A DNA stretch of 27,934 nt, taken from an uncultured Lachnospiraceae bacterium (lineage in GTDB: Bacteria; Bacillota; Clostridia; Lachnospirales; Lachnospiraceae). Positions 1 through 9,535 of the stretch are shown one piece after another. The DNA is taken from contig UQVK01000044.1 of the NCBI GenBank assembly GCA_900544445.1, positions 1-27,934 on the forward strand. The letters run 5' to 3'. Made by a program: the position numbers and the translations under genes. The notes below the pieces were generated by a model. That model had not been told where the DNA came from and did no database searches. It saw only the letters and a list, made by a program, of their open reading frames with translations. How positions within the stretch are numbered: position 1 is the first letter of the stretch; each line of letters starts with the position of its first letter.

Positions 1-118
1 GTATTTGTATAATAACATGATTCATTATGCTTATCCTGTCATTCTGAAAGGGAATTTGTCCGGTTTATGGAAAGCGGCATACAGAGAAAATTTAAGAAAG
101 CCTGATGAATATAGATGA
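1..118 (+). CDS. C-terminal end of an unidentified protein (partial)
   Basis: An open frame read from base 2 runs 38 codons to a TGA at 116-118 and has protein-like composition, with segments such as YAYPVILKGNLSGLWKAAY. The start lies outside the window. The tail resembles the ends of some family 2 glycosyltransferases of Lachnospiraceae, but this is a weak impression from memory. No clear terminator follows; the next 75 bases to the convergent Rpn gene are AT-rich. It could also be a chance open frame, given its short length. Confidence 0.45.
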   Translation, partial: YLYNNMIHYAYPVILKGNLSGLWKAAYRENLRKPDEYR

Positions 119-192
119 TGATAATCATGAATACAGATGTGCTGTAAAATGAAAATAAACAGTTAATAAAAGTGAGTGATTTTTTTGAGAGA

Positions 193-1044
193 TTATCCGG
201 GCAGATTTGCATAGTCTTCCAGAACCTGATTCACATAATCCGCTTCCAGGCCAAGCAGGTCTGCAATTGTCTGTGCTTCTTTTCCATCCATATGAAGCCG
301 GATGATGTCAAGCGCCATTTTGACTCCAACCTGACGTCCTTTTTGAAAACCCTCCTGACGTCCCTCTTCCCGCCCCAGCTCAATATTTTCTCTATCTCTC
401 TGCATCAACGTCATATATTCCACCTCCATTTTGGGGTTCTGTTTCACTTCGGTTACTTTTCGGTGGATCCATCGGATCAACGGGCTTTTTGCCTGTGCAG
501 CAAAGCGGTCTGTGGTGTCCTCCACATAAGCGAGAAATTCCTTCATTTCCGCGTCCACGTCGTCCAGCGTCCCTCTGGTATTGAGAAAGATTTTTATGCT
601 TTCATCTCCCAGAGAAAGGGAAAGATTTTCCCGGCAGCGGTTTTCAAAGGTATAGATGTGTCTGCCGTCGCGGAAGGGATCAAAGGTACAGATGAAGATC
701 ACATAGGCCTTTTTCAGGTTTATGTAGTCTTCTCCCGCCGCGATCAGATCTAGGTCGATGCTGCCGGCGTAATATCTCGTCCGTTTTGGAAGGTTGCGCT
801 TTTTGTTGCACTGCATCTCGATGTTATAAACGGTGCCCTCATCGTCGTTCACATATACGTCCAGACGGACGCCCTTTCCCTCAAAGAGAAGATCAATCGT
901 TCGCTGCGTTGCGGGGGCTTCCACCTTCCGGATGGGGACCTTCAGGATTTTCTCCAGTACCCTGCGGCAGATTTCGCTGTCAGCCATGACTTTGGCAAAC
1001 AGAAAATCATCGCTCAGGTTCAGCTGTTGGATGGTTTTTTCCAT
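193..1044 (-). CDS. Rpn family PD-(D/E)XK nuclease / putative transposase
   Basis: This 283-residue protein matches the Rpn (recombination-promoting nuclease, PDDEXK transposase-like) family. The characteristic N-terminus LSDDFLFAKVM is present, followed by the catalytic core with D62 (RLDVYV) and E76-x-Q78 (NIEMQ). The family's usual glutamine stands where classical PD-(D/E)XK enzymes have lysine. The C-terminal part has the family's charged Gly/Glu/Lys-rich stretch (about 215-240) and then a small helical domain. Known Rpn proteins are Mg-dependent DNA endonucleases that stimulate RecA-independent recombination, and many copies are common per genome. The ATG at 1044 has a good ribosome site (AAAGGAG, about 8 bases upstream). 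The gene is divergent from the Wadjet operon and convergent with the partial gene at the left edge. A link to Wadjet is only positional. Confidence 0.85.
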   Translation of the reverse strand: MEKTIQQLNLSDDFLFAKVMADSEICRRVLEKILKVPIRKVEAPATQRTIDLLFEGKGVRLDVYVNDDEGTVYNIEMQCNKKRNLPKRTRYYAGSIDLDLIAAGEDYINLKKAYVIFICTFDPFRDGRHIYTFENRCRENLSLSLGDESIKIFLNTRGTLDDVDAEMKEFLAYVEDTTDRFAAQAKSPLIRWIHRKVTEVKQNPKMEVEYMTLMQRDRENIELGREEGRQEGFQKGRQVGVKMALDIIRLHMDGKEAQTIADLLGLEADYVNQVLEDYANLPG

Positions 1045-1469
1045 ATGTTTTCTCCTTTCAGTATAGCATTATTTGAGTGGGATGTCAGCAGAAGCGCGAC
1101 TTTGAAAAGCGAATTTATGAAATAAGAAAAGTGACAGAAAAGGGAACAGGAAACTGTTCAGAAAGTATAGTTACAGAAATTGTTGACATGGAATGAAAAT
1201 GAATGTAAAAACGAAGATATTTCATATCATAGCATTTATCTGAAGAGTTGTAAATCATATCATAAAATTTCAGATAATTCGGATTTTTCGGAAAATTCAG
1301 AATAATATATGCGGCGATGCCTGTAAACGACTCTGTTAAACGAAAAATAAAATAAATATGGAACATTCTTCCAACCTGTCTTATAATGACATCTATAAGC
1401 TTTTCATGATAACAGTGAAGAAAAAGAAACAGGAAATCGGATATCCAGATTGACAAAAAGGAATTCAAC
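1045..1469. other. AT-rich intergenic region between Rpn gene and Wadjet operon
   Basis: No gene is visible here. It holds a perfect stem with a GAAA loop (GAACAG/CTGTTC, 1144-1159), a 9 bp inverted repeat TTATCTGAA/TTCAGATAA (1236-1244 and 1269-1277), and a direct repeat CATATCATA (1223-1231 and 1256-1264). Two possible plus-strand promoters for jetA are present. One is TTGACA (1183-1188), 17 bases, TAAAAA (1206-1211), which would give a leader of about 250 bases. The other is a perfect TATAAT (1382-1387) with a poor -35, lying inside a CTTATA/TATAAG inverted repeat (1380-1399). Neither is decisive. Confidence 0.4.
1060..1088 (-). promoter_or_regulatory. Candidate promoter of the Rpn gene
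   Basis: On the minus strand a -35 CTGACA (1083-1088) and an extended -10 TGCTATACT (hexamer 1060-1065) are separated by 17 bases. The expected transcription start near 1053 would fall inside the Shine-Dalgarno sequence, so the message would have almost no leader. Either expression from it is weak or the match is fortuitous. Confidence 0.4.
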
Positions 1470-2945
1470 ATGCAGCGACTCGATGCCATCAATGAAACGT
1501 CCTATCTTTCCGTTCCCAATGCTCCCATTTACAGAAAAATCATGCGCCTGTTTTACAGAGAATATGAGAAAATGCACTTCCAGCTCTATAAGGAGGATGT
1601 CTATGAGCTTGTGAAGGGGGAAGAAGAATTTGCCGGCCAGTCATACGGCATGGCACAGCTGGAGCAGGATCTGGATGCGCTGGTAAAGTGGAAGAATCTG
1701 ACGCCGATTCAGGATCCGGGGAGGGTGTATACGATTGCGGATTACAAGAACAGGCAGTATCGCTATACCATGTCAGAATACGCGGTGGAAATTGAGAGAA
1801 TGACGGTGCGGCTGGAAAATCTGTTTCTGGAATCCGGAAACCTGTCGACCAACTTCTTCATACGGCTGGAAAGAAGCCTGGAAGAAGCGGAGGGTATGGA
1901 ACAGGCTCCGCTGAAAGAGGTGAATGAGTGGTGGAATCTTCTGCAGGAGGATTTCAAGCGGCTGAATCAGAATTATCAGGACTATCTGCGGGATTTTTAT
2001 TCCGGTAAGGCGGACCGGCTGATGAAGTCGGTGGAATTTGTGCTTCATAAGGATAAGTTCATCAAATATCTGAATGAGTTCATTCAGGAGCTGCAGCGGC
2101 ATTCCAGAAGAATCAGCCAGCTGCTTGAGAAGCATATGGAGCGGATGGAAGGAACGATTCTGGAGCGGGTGGTACAGAGCGAGCTGGATATTCCGCACGC
2201 GGTTTCAGAATACCGCGGAAATGCGGAACCGTCCATCCGGGAGAATGTGACCGGAAAATGGGAATCGCTGAAAAACTGGTTTCTGGATACGCCGGAGCAT
2301 GAGTGCGAAGCCAGAAAAGTGCTGCAGATCACAAATGATGTGATCCGGAGCATCATCCAGAATGCAGCGCTTATCGTGCAGATGCAGAACTGGGGAATCA
2401 GCAGGAAGGAGGATTACCGGAAATTTCTGGAGCTTTTTCTGAAATGTGAGGATCTGGAGGAAGCGCACCGATTGTCTGCTCATGTGTTTGGAATTCAGAA
2501 AATGGAGCATTTCCGGACGAATGAACCGCGGGAATCGGATGCGGTGGGAAAAAGCGTCTATGAGGAAGCGCCGGCAGAATTTCTGCTGAAGCCGCATACC
2601 AGGGCATACAGGGAGAAAAAGGACCGGCATGGTTTTGCGGACAAATCTCTGGAAAAGCTGATGCAGAGACAGCAGTACCTGCAGCTTGCCGAGCGGCAGA
2701 GGGAAGTTGTTTTCCGCTATATCAGGGATAACCGCATTGCCTTTGCGGAGATTGAGGAAACGGTTTCCGAGGCGACGAAGAACATGTTTCTGCAGTGGAT
2801 TAGTCTTGCGAATATGAACACGGAAGGAAAAGGAAGAACGGAATACGGGCAGGAATACAGACTGATCCGGCAGGAGGGGAGCTGTGTTTTAAAGTGTGAG
2901 GATGGAAACCTTACCATGCCGGCCTATATCATGGAGTTTCAATAA
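1470..2945 (+). CDS. jetA: Wadjet type I protein JetA (DUF2397 / TIGR02677)
   Basis: JetA is the kleisin-like subunit (MukF analogue) of the Wadjet SMC complex, which bridges the SMC heads and binds JetB. The 491-residue protein has the hallmark N-terminus of the TIGR02677 family (YLSVPNAPIYRKIMRLFY), a winged-helix-like region through about residue 115 (GRVYTIADYKNRQYRY), then a long helical part and a C-terminal helical region. Length is normal for the family. The ATG at 1470 has an AAAGGA site 8 bases upstream. It is the first of four tightly packed genes: jetB begins 2 bases after its stop. Identification rests on family recognition plus the jetB-C-D context, which together are specific to type I Wadjet. 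No truncation is seen. Confidence 0.92.
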   Translation: MQRLDAINETSYLSVPNAPIYRKIMRLFYREYEKMHFQLYKEDVYELVKGEEEFAGQSYGMAQLEQDLDALVKWKNLTPIQDPGRVYTIADYKNRQYRYTMSEYAVEIERMTVRLENLFLESGNLSTNFFIRLERSLEEAEGMEQAPLKEVNEWWNLLQEDFKRLNQNYQDYLRDFYSGKADRLMKSVEFVLHKDKFIKYLNEFIQELQRHSRRISQLLEKHMERMEGTILERVVQSELDIPHAVSEYRGNAEPSIRENVTGKWESLKNWFLDTPEHECEARKVLQITNDVIRSIIQNAALIVQMQNWGISRKEDYRKFLELFLKCEDLEEAHRLSAHVFGIQKMEHFRTNEPRESDAVGKSVYEEAPAEFLLKPHTRAYREKKDRHGFADKSLEKLMQRQQYLQLAERQREVVFRYIRDNRIAFAEIEETVSEATKNMFLQWISLANMNTEGKGRTEYGQEYRLIRQEGSCVLKCEDGNLTMPAYIMEFQ

Positions 2946-2947
2946 AG

Positions 2948-4081
2948 ATGAATGAGTTGAGAACATTGCTGGAAGAATTCTGGATCTGCAGGGATGCGGA
3001 TAAGGAAGAATATTACAGGGTCAGACGGGATGTGCCGAATTTTCAGAAATTCGTCAGAGAACAGATGGGCTGGAAGCTGATCCACACGGAGAATCTGATT
3101 AAGCTGGAAAAGGTTCCCGCCCACGCGGAAGGCTTTATGGGGATTCAGGAATTTACGGAGATCCGGGATTACTGCATCCTGTGCGTGGTCCTCATGTTTC
3201 TGGAGGACCGGGAGGAAGAGGAGCAGTTTCTGCTGTCGGAGCTGATCGATTACGTGGAGACGCAGCTGAAAGGTTTCATGCAGATTGACTGGACGTCCTT
3301 TACCCAGAGAAAATCGCTGGTAAGGGTGCTTCAGTATCTGGAAAAGCTGCACGTGCTGCGGGTATATGAAGGCAGCAGCGAGGCCTTCGGCCAGGAAGCG
3401 GGACGGGAGGTCCTGTATGAAAATACGGGATATTCCAAATATTTTGCCACAAGCTTCCCGCGCGATATTTCCGGATACGAATCCTGGCAGGACTTTGAGA
3501 AGGCGGACTTTGAGGAGCTTTCCACAGAACGGGGGCAGGGACGGGTGCATCGCGTTTACAGACAGCTTGTGGCCTGTCCGGCCTTTTACTGGGAAGAAAA
3601 TGACGATGCGGACGCGCTCTATCTGAAAAACCAGAGACAGTGGATCACCAGATATCTGGGAGAAAATCTGGGCGGAAGACTGGATATCCATAAAAACGCG
3701 GCTTTCTGGATGCTGGAGGAGGATGCGTTCGGAGCGGTTCATCCGCGGGACGCCATGCTTCCTGAAGCGGTTCTTCTGTTCTGTGCGTATATACAGGAGC
3801 TTCTGGAGGCGGGAAGGCTGGAAAGACAGGAGAACGAGACGGTCATCCTGGAGCGCGACACCTTTGAGGCCTTCTGGATCGAACTGCGGGACGGATGGAA
3901 GACGGCCTGGAGTAAGGAATACCGGGAGATGGATGACGGAAGGCTCCTGGAAAATGTGAGGCGGTACATGAAGGACTGGATGCTGCTTCGGGAAGAGGGG
4001 GAATTGTGCATCCTTCTTCCGGCAGTCGGAAAGCTGAAGGGCTATTATCCGGATGATTTTCAGAAAGGAACAGAGGCATGA
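2948..4081 (+). CDS. jetB: Wadjet type I protein JetB (DUF2398 / TIGR02678)
   Basis: JetB corresponds to the KITE (MukE-like) subunit that binds the JetA kleisin in the JetABC complex. The 377-residue protein shows DUF2398 features: an N-terminal stretch FWICRDADKEEYYRVRRD, a central winged-helix part with DWTSFTQRKSLVRVLQYLEK (about 115-135) and the family-typical VLYENTGYSKYFA (about 157-169). Start at 2948 is 2 bases after the jetA stop, so its ribosome site lies within the end of jetA and translation is probably coupled. The gene overlaps jetC by 4 bases (ATGA). Slightly shorter than some relatives but with no sign of decay. Confidence 0.9.
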   Translation: MNELRTLLEEFWICRDADKEEYYRVRRDVPNFQKFVREQMGWKLIHTENLIKLEKVPAHAEGFMGIQEFTEIRDYCILCVVLMFLEDREEEEQFLLSELIDYVETQLKGFMQIDWTSFTQRKSLVRVLQYLEKLHVLRVYEGSSEAFGQEAGREVLYENTGYSKYFATSFPRDISGYESWQDFEKADFEELSTERGQGRVHRVYRQLVACPAFYWEENDDADALYLKNQRQWITRYLGENLGGRLDIHKNAAFWMLEEDAFGAVHPRDAMLPEAVLLFCAYIQELLEAGRLERQENETVILERDTFEAFWIELRDGWKTAWSKEYREMDDGRLLENVRRYMKDWMLLREEGELCILLPAVGKLKGYYPDDFQKGTEA

Positions 4082-7000
4082 ACAACCGATGGAAGATGAA
4101 CCGGATCGGGTTCGTTAATTTCTGGCTTTATGATGAGGAAGATTTTCAGTTCGAGGATGGCAGGCTTCTCCTGCGCGGGCAGAACGGCTCCGGCAAATCG
4201 ATCACAACCCAGAGCTTCATTCCGTTTATCCTGGACGGCGACCGGACGCCGAGCCGGCTGGATCCCTTCGGCTCCAGCGACCGGAGAATGGAGTACTATT
4301 TTTTGGGAGAGGAGGGAAAGGATGAATCCACCGGATATCTTTTTCTGGAGTTTCAGAAGACGGAAGAAGCAAACGGAGGGAAAAGCGTCCAGTACCGCAC
4401 GATCGGCATCGGACAGCGCGCCAGACGGGGAAGACCGATGGACTTCTGGGGCTTCCTCATTCTGGATGGGCGCAGGATCGGACAGGATCTGTGGCTGTAT
4501 AAGCAGACAGGCAGCGTGAAGATTCCCTATGACAGACGGGATTTAAGGCAGGTACTTGGAGAGGAGAATCCGCTCACGGACAGTCCGAGCGAATACAAGA
4601 AGCTGGTGAATCAGCATATTTTCGGCTTTCGGAAGCTGGAACAGTATGAACAGTTTATCCGGCTCCTGGTGAAGGTGCGCGCGCCGAAGCTTTCCAAGGA
4701 GTTCAAGCCAACGAAGGTGTATGAGATTCTGAACGATTCCCTGCAGACGTTGACAGATGAGGATCTGCGTCCCATGGTGGACGCCATGGAAAAGATGGAT
4801 GAGATTCAGGAAAGCCTGGACAGACTGAAAAGAGCCTTTGGGGATGTGCGAATCATACGGACAGAGTACACGCGCTATAATCAGTTCATGCTGGCCCAAA
4901 AAGCAAAGGCCTATCTCTCCAGAAAAGCGGATGTGGAAAAGGCGCAGGCTCAGCTGGAGGAACAGCTTGCTGCAACGCAAAAGATCCAGGAGCAACAGCG
5001 GGAAAACGGAGAGAAGCTGAATGCGCGCAGGGAGAGGGAACGGATGGCCCGCGCGGAACGGGACAGCCTGCTGGATGATAAGCTGAAGGATATGGATGTC
5101 AGGCTGGAGACGGCGAAAAGGGAGCGGCAGGAGGCCGAAGAGCGGGAGCGCCAGTGGGAGAAAAAGGCGGAGGATTACAACGGGAAAATTTTTACCGCCG
5201 AGAGGAAGGAAAAGGAGCTTCAGGATGAGCTTTCCGGAAGACGGGAAGAGCTGCAGGAGGAAAGGGCGCAGCTTCAGGAGCAGCAGGAGGTGCTGCAGTG
5301 GGAAGGACATCCGGATGCGGTCATCATGCTTGAGGAAGGGCGGCTGTCCGATATGCCGGAAATCACGGAGCGCCTTGGAGAGTATGAAAAAAATCTTGCT
5401 GAGGGGAAAAAGAGAATCCATGATTTCGAGGAAGCATCCGGACAATATGAAGAGGCGGCTCTTGCGCTGGAGCAGCTGAAAAAGGAGAAGGCGGAGCAGG
5501 AAAAGAAGCAGCAGCTTGCAGAAAAAAGGCTGCAGGAGGGACAGGACGACTGGATCAGCCTGCTGTATGAGAAGGCTGACAGAGCCGTGGAGTGGAAACC
5601 GGAAAGGGGCATTCTCAGAGAAGCGGAAGAACTGGCCAGGGCATACGAATCCGTTTCCGATGCGGGAGAGATTCAGGAGCTTCTGCGCCGCGACTATGAG
5701 AAACAGCGGCTGGAGCTTCTGAGCCTGCGGGAGGAAAAGGAGAGAAGCCGTCAGGACGGAGAGCTTGCCCTGAAACAGGCGCGGGAGGAGCTGCATGCGG
5801 TTCAGAGCGCGCCGGAGCTGGAGCCGGAGAGGGGAGAGCTGGTTGATCGGTCCAGAAAGGTGATGGAGGAGGCGGGAATCCGGGCAGTACCCTTTTATAA
5901 GGCTGTGGAATTCGCGGATGGACTGGATCCGGCCGCCTGCGCGGTAATGGAAGCGCAGTTAAAGGGCATGGGACTGCTGGACGCGCTGGTGGTGCAGCCG
6001 GAGGATCTTCTCCGGATTGAAAGGGAATGCCCCGAGTTTCTGGACAGCGTGATCTGTGTGGAAGGGGCGGAGCCTGCCGGGGAGCAGGACGCCGGAGATA
6101 CTGCTGCCTCCTTTTTGGGCCTGACGGTGAATACGGAGCTGGAGGATGGACTGCGGAAGGAAACGGCCCGCATCCTGCGCCATATCCGAAACGGCCGGGC
6201 GTCCGGAAAAGGGCTGCGGGGAGGATCCCGTGAAGGAGTTTGGGACGGTTTTCCTGAAGGCCGTCTTGCCATCGGAGAAAACGGCATGTTCCGCCAGGGA
6301 GCCCTGCTGGGAAAGGCCTGGCAGGAGGGCGAAGCGGAATATGTGGGCCAGCTTGCGCGGAAAAGGAAGAAGGAACAGAAGATCAGACAGCTGACGGAGC
6401 AGATTTCGGAACTGGAAGCGCTTATGGAGGGGCTGTCCGGAGAGCTGTCTGCGCTGTCCGGACGTCTGGACACGCTGGAGAAGGAGTACAGAGAGCTTCC
6501 CGGTTTTTCGGAAATCAACGACGCGCTGGAGAAAATGCGGGAATGCGCGCTGCAGGTGGATTGGCTGAACGGACAGTTCTCGGAGCGGGAGCGGAAGGCG
6601 CAGGAGGCGGAGCAGAGGAAGAACCGGCGCTATCAGGAGATGCTGCAATGCTGCAAGGCGCTGCCCTATGGGAGAACGGAAGCAGAGTACGAGGAAGCGC
6701 AGGATGCGCTGAGGGAATATGAAGGAATCTGGAGGGAATGCAGGGAAACGATTCTGCGGCTTCAGCAGGCGCAGGAATGGATCAGGGAGCAGCAGAGTCG
6801 TCTGGAGGAGGACCGGCAGGCGCTGGACGACGCTCTGGCAGAAAAGCAGCGCTGCAGCGGCAGAGTCCGGGAATGTGAGATCCGCATCCGCCAGTATGAG
6901 GAATATCTGAACCGTCCGGAGATCCGGGAAAAGGCGGAGCGGCTGAAGGCCCTGAATGAGGAACTGGATCAGATTGGTAAGGATTGCCTGAAGCTTGAAA

Positions 7001-8235
7001 CGGGTCTCGCAACGCTGGCGGAGCGCCTCCGCCTTCTGACGGAATCGGAACCGGAGAAAAGGGCAGAATTGCAGCGCGCGATCGGAGAGGAAACCTGGCT
7101 CCGTAAATATTTTGAAGAGGAGCTTTCCCTGAAGCTGGTCTTTGACAGAGAGGCAGCTTCCCTACCGGACTGCGCGCAGAAAGCGATGGGCTTTCTGAGA
7201 GAGAGCGATAAAAACCGGGAGCCTGCGGATATGCTCCAGGCCCTGTATCAGGTATTCCAGAAATACAACGGCAGCCTGGCTGCCTACGGGACAACGCTGG
7301 AGGACTGCTTCGGTATGGAAGAGGCGGCGGAGCAGGTTCCAGGCGCGATTCGGAAACGGGTGCGCGTCGCCTCCGTATGGAATGGGAAAAAGGTGTATCT
7401 GGAGGAGTTTTATCAGATCCTGAAAAATGCCATCGATGAAACGCAGCTTCTGATTCAGGAGAAGGACAGGGAGCTGTTCGAAGACATCCTTTCCCAGACC
7501 ATCAGCCAGCAGCTTACGGACAGGATTGCGGAGAGCCGCAGATGGGTGGCGGACATGTCGAAGCTGATGAGGGATATGGATACCTCCATGGGCCTGAGCT
7601 TTTCTCTGGACTGGAAGCCCAGGTCGGCGGAAAACGAGGCTGAGCTGGATGTGACGGAGCTGGAGCAGATTCTGCTGAGGGACAGAAGCCTTCTGACCAT
7701 GGAGGATATCGAGAAGGTGGCCTCCCATTTCAGAAGCAAAATCAGAACACAAAAGCGTCTGCTGGAGGAAAGCGGAGGCATGATCAATTACATGGAGCTG
7801 GTGCGGGAGGCCATGGACTACCGGGGCTGGTTTACGTTTCAGATGTTCTACAGGCGCGGCGAGGAGCCGAGAAAGCCTCTGACCAACGCAGCCTTCAACC
7901 GCTTCAGCGGCGGTGAAAAGGCCCTGGCCATGTATGTACCCCTGTTCGCAGCGGTCAACGCCCAGTACCAGAAGGCAGACCGAAGGGACCATCCCCGTAT
8001 CATCGCGCTGGACGAGGCCTTTGCGGGCGTGGATGATAAAAATATCAGCAGCATGTTCGAGCTGGTGGAAAAGCTGGATTTTGACTATATCATGAATTCC
8101 CAGTCCCTGTGGGGCTGCTTTGATACGGTAAAGGGCCTTCGAATCGCAGAACTGCTTCGGCCCATGAACTCTCAGATCGTGACCATCATCCGTTACACCT
8201 GGAACGGACATGAAAGGATACTGGATGAACAATAA
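4078..8235 (+). CDS. jetC: Wadjet type I SMC ATPase JetC (TIGR02680)
   Basis: JetC is the MukB/SMC-like motor of Wadjet; in studied systems it extrudes DNA loops and lets JetD cut small circles. The 1385-residue protein has Walker A GQNGSGKS at 34-41, followed by the TIGR02680-typical SRLDPFGSSDRRMEYYFLG. Long coiled coils (about 270-600 and 755-1130) flank a hinge-like insert (about 604-755) that is poor in heptads. The C-terminal head carries signature SGGEK at 1277-1281 and Walker B RIIALDEAF with D1312 and E1313. All ATPase residues are intact, so the protein is probably active. It starts at 4078 in a 4-base overlap with jetB, with an AAAGGA site upstream. Very long antisense frames across this gene are coding shadows. 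Confidence 0.94.
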   Translation: MNNRWKMNRIGFVNFWLYDEEDFQFEDGRLLLRGQNGSGKSITTQSFIPFILDGDRTPSRLDPFGSSDRRMEYYFLGEEGKDESTGYLFLEFQKTEEANGGKSVQYRTIGIGQRARRGRPMDFWGFLILDGRRIGQDLWLYKQTGSVKIPYDRRDLRQVLGEENPLTDSPSEYKKLVNQHIFGFRKLEQYEQFIRLLVKVRAPKLSKEFKPTKVYEILNDSLQTLTDEDLRPMVDAMEKMDEIQESLDRLKRAFGDVRIIRTEYTRYNQFMLAQKAKAYLSRKADVEKAQAQLEEQLAATQKIQEQQRENGEKLNARRERERMARAERDSLLDDKLKDMDVRLETAKRERQEAEERERQWEKKAEDYNGKIFTAERKEKELQDELSGRREELQEERAQLQEQQEVLQWEGHPDAVIMLEEGRLSDMPEITERLGEYEKNLAEGKKRIHDFEEASGQYEEAALALEQLKKEKAEQEKKQQLAEKRLQEGQDDWISLLYEKADRAVEWKPERGILREAEELARAYESVSDAGEIQELLRRDYEKQRLELLSLREEKERSRQDGELALKQAREELHAVQSAPELEPERGELVDRSRKVMEEAGIRAVPFYKAVEFADGLDPAACAVMEAQLKGMGLLDALVVQPEDLLRIERECPEFLDSVICVEGAEPAGEQDAGDTAASFLGLTVNTELEDGLRKETARILRHIRNGRASGKGLRGGSREGVWDGFPEGRLAIGENGMFRQGALLGKAWQEGEAEYVGQLARKRKKEQKIRQLTEQISELEALMEGLSGELSALSGRLDTLEKEYRELPGFSEINDALEKMRECALQVDWLNGQFSERERKAQEAEQRKNRRYQEMLQCCKALPYGRTEAEYEEAQDALREYEGIWRECRETILRLQQAQEWIREQQSRLEEDRQALDDALAEKQRCSGRVRECEIRIRQYEEYLNRPEIREKAERLKALNEELDQIGKDCLKLETGLATLAERLRLLTESEPEKRAELQRAIGEETWLRKYFEEELSLKLVFDREAASLPDCAQKAMGFLRESDKNREPADMLQALYQVFQKYNGSLAAYGTTLEDCFGMEEAAEQVPGAIRKRVRVASVWNGKKVYLEEFYQILKNAIDETQLLIQEKDRELFEDILSQTISQQLTDRIAESRRWVADMSKLMRDMDTSMGLSFSLDWKPRSAENEAELDVTELEQILLRDRSLLTMEDIEKVASHFRSKIRTQKRLLEESGGMINYMELVREAMDYRGWFTFQMFYRRGEEPRKPLTNAAFNRFSGGEKALAMYVPLFAAVNAQYQKADRRDHPRIIALDEAFAGVDDKNISSMFELVEKLDFDYIMNSQSLWGCFDTVKGLRIAELLRPMNSQIVTIIRYTWNGHERILDEQ

Positions 8236-9535
8236 TGAAGAATGCGCGGCATATTTCCGTTCCCGGCCGGAATCCCGCAGATGCCTACAGGCGCTTCGCG
8301 CAAAATGGGAATCCTATGGAAGGGCAGCGGGATATATCACTCTTTCCGATGCTTCTGAAGCGGAACGGCGTCTGCTGGGAGGAATTCTCGGGAAGAACTT
8401 TATTGAGAAAAAAATCCGGTTTTCCTGCGCAGAATTTGAACAGAGCCTTCAGAAAACCAGATTCGCGCCCATTGACCTGAAGCGTGTGCTGGAAGCCTAT
8501 TTCGGAGAAATGATTACCGTGCGGAAGGAGAAGAAGCAGAAGGCTGAGCAGGAGCGGGAGCGCTTTCTGGATGAGCTTTGCGTGCGGTTTGAGAAAAAGC
8601 AGGGGACAGGAGGAACTGCTTCAGTCTGGCTTTGGCGCATGCGAAGGGAAAAGGCTTTCGGTTATCAGCTTTTGATCCGGGAATACGGAAAAGACAGGGA
8701 AAAAGCGGCACAGCTTGTCGAAAATGTGGGAGAAGCGCTGGCCCGGATGAAGCAGCGGGAAGAAACAGTCCTTGCGGTTCTGGCCGCTGATATCTCCGGT
8801 AATCCCCACTATTTTGACCGGGGAACGGCGGCAGGGCAGCTTCTGGTCAATGCGATCTGCTGCCAGGAAGACCGGGAGCTGCCGAAGGGCGCGCACGAAT
8901 GGCGTGACCTCCTTCTTCAGACAGGCATTGCGCCGGATCCCATCTCCAGCAGCGTCCATGTATACGGTCTCCATCTGCTGACTGCGCAGGGGGAGCATCC
9001 GGCATATGAAGCATTCTGTCGGCGAAAAGAAGCCAGCGTGATTACGCTGGAAAACCTGAAAGGGGTGATAGGGGCGAGAGCGGGCGGAGATACCGTTTTT
9101 GTAGTGGAAAATGAGATGGTTTTCTGCTTTCTTGTGAATGCGCTTTCCGAAAAGGACGAAGGCGAACTGACTCTTCTATGTATCTCGGGCCAGCCAAGAA
9201 CAGCAGCGCTTAAAGTGCTTTCTCTGCTGACGGAAGGCGGATATCGGATCCTCTACAATGGGGATATGGATCCGGAAGGAGTTGATATTGCGGACCGGTT
9301 GTGGAAGCGTTTCGGACAGATGCTGGAGATATGGCGGATGTCTCCGGAGGACTACAGGAACGGGATTTCCGGAGAACAGGTTGGGGCGAAGCGCCTGTCC
9401 AGACTGTGCCATATGGAAAATTCAATTCTACGGGAGACCGCTGTGCAGATGAGAAAAACGGGCCGCGCCGCTTATCAGGAAAATATTCTGAAGGACCTGC
9501 TGGAGGATCTGGCTGTCTACATCAAATCTAAATAA
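8225..9535 (+). CDS. jetD: Wadjet type I nuclease subunit JetD (TIGR02679; DUF3323-DUF2399)
   Basis: JetD is the topoisomerase VI-like Toprim subunit that cleaves DNA once JetABC has recognised a small circular molecule. The 436-residue form from ATG 8225 has an N-terminal DUF3323-type arm and a C-terminal DUF2399 Toprim domain. The metal-binding Toprim residues are visible: E295 in VVENE and D347-x-D349 in NGDMDPEG. Start 8225 is preferred over the ATG at 8210 because AAAGGA precedes it by about 7 bases. It overlaps the jetC stop by 11 bases. Nothing is missing, so the four-gene cassette appears complete. No clear terminator follows; a GC-rich imperfect inverted repeat lies near 9594-9640. 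Confidence 0.93.
   Translation: MNNNEECAAYFRSRPESRRCLQALRAKWESYGRAAGYITLSDASEAERRLLGGILGKNFIEKKIRFSCAEFEQSLQKTRFAPIDLKRVLEAYFGEMITVRKEKKQKAEQERERFLDELCVRFEKKQGTGGTASVWLWRMRREKAFGYQLLIREYGKDREKAAQLVENVGEALARMKQREETVLAVLAADISGNPHYFDRGTAAGQLLVNAICCQEDRELPKGAHEWRDLLLQTGIAPDPISSSVHVYGLHLLTAQGEHPAYEAFCRRKEASVITLENLKGVIGARAGGDTVFVVENEMVFCFLVNALSEKDEGELTLLCISGQPRTAALKVLSLLTEGGYRILYNGDMDPEGVDIADRLWKRFGQMLEIWRMSPEDYRNGISGEQVGAKRLSRLCHMENSILRETAVQMRKTGRAAYQENILKDLLEDLAVYIKSK

Noticed and set aside
4543..5796. Long minus-strand open frame (417 codons) inside jetC
   Set aside because: It is leucine- and proline-rich, has no ribosome site and no family resemblance, and lies opposite a clear SMC coiled coil; a coding shadow.
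7162..8232. Minus-strand open frame of 356 codons over the jetC C-terminus
   Set aside because: The opposite strand encodes the conserved SMC head with signature and Walker B motifs; the antisense frame has no recognisable domain.
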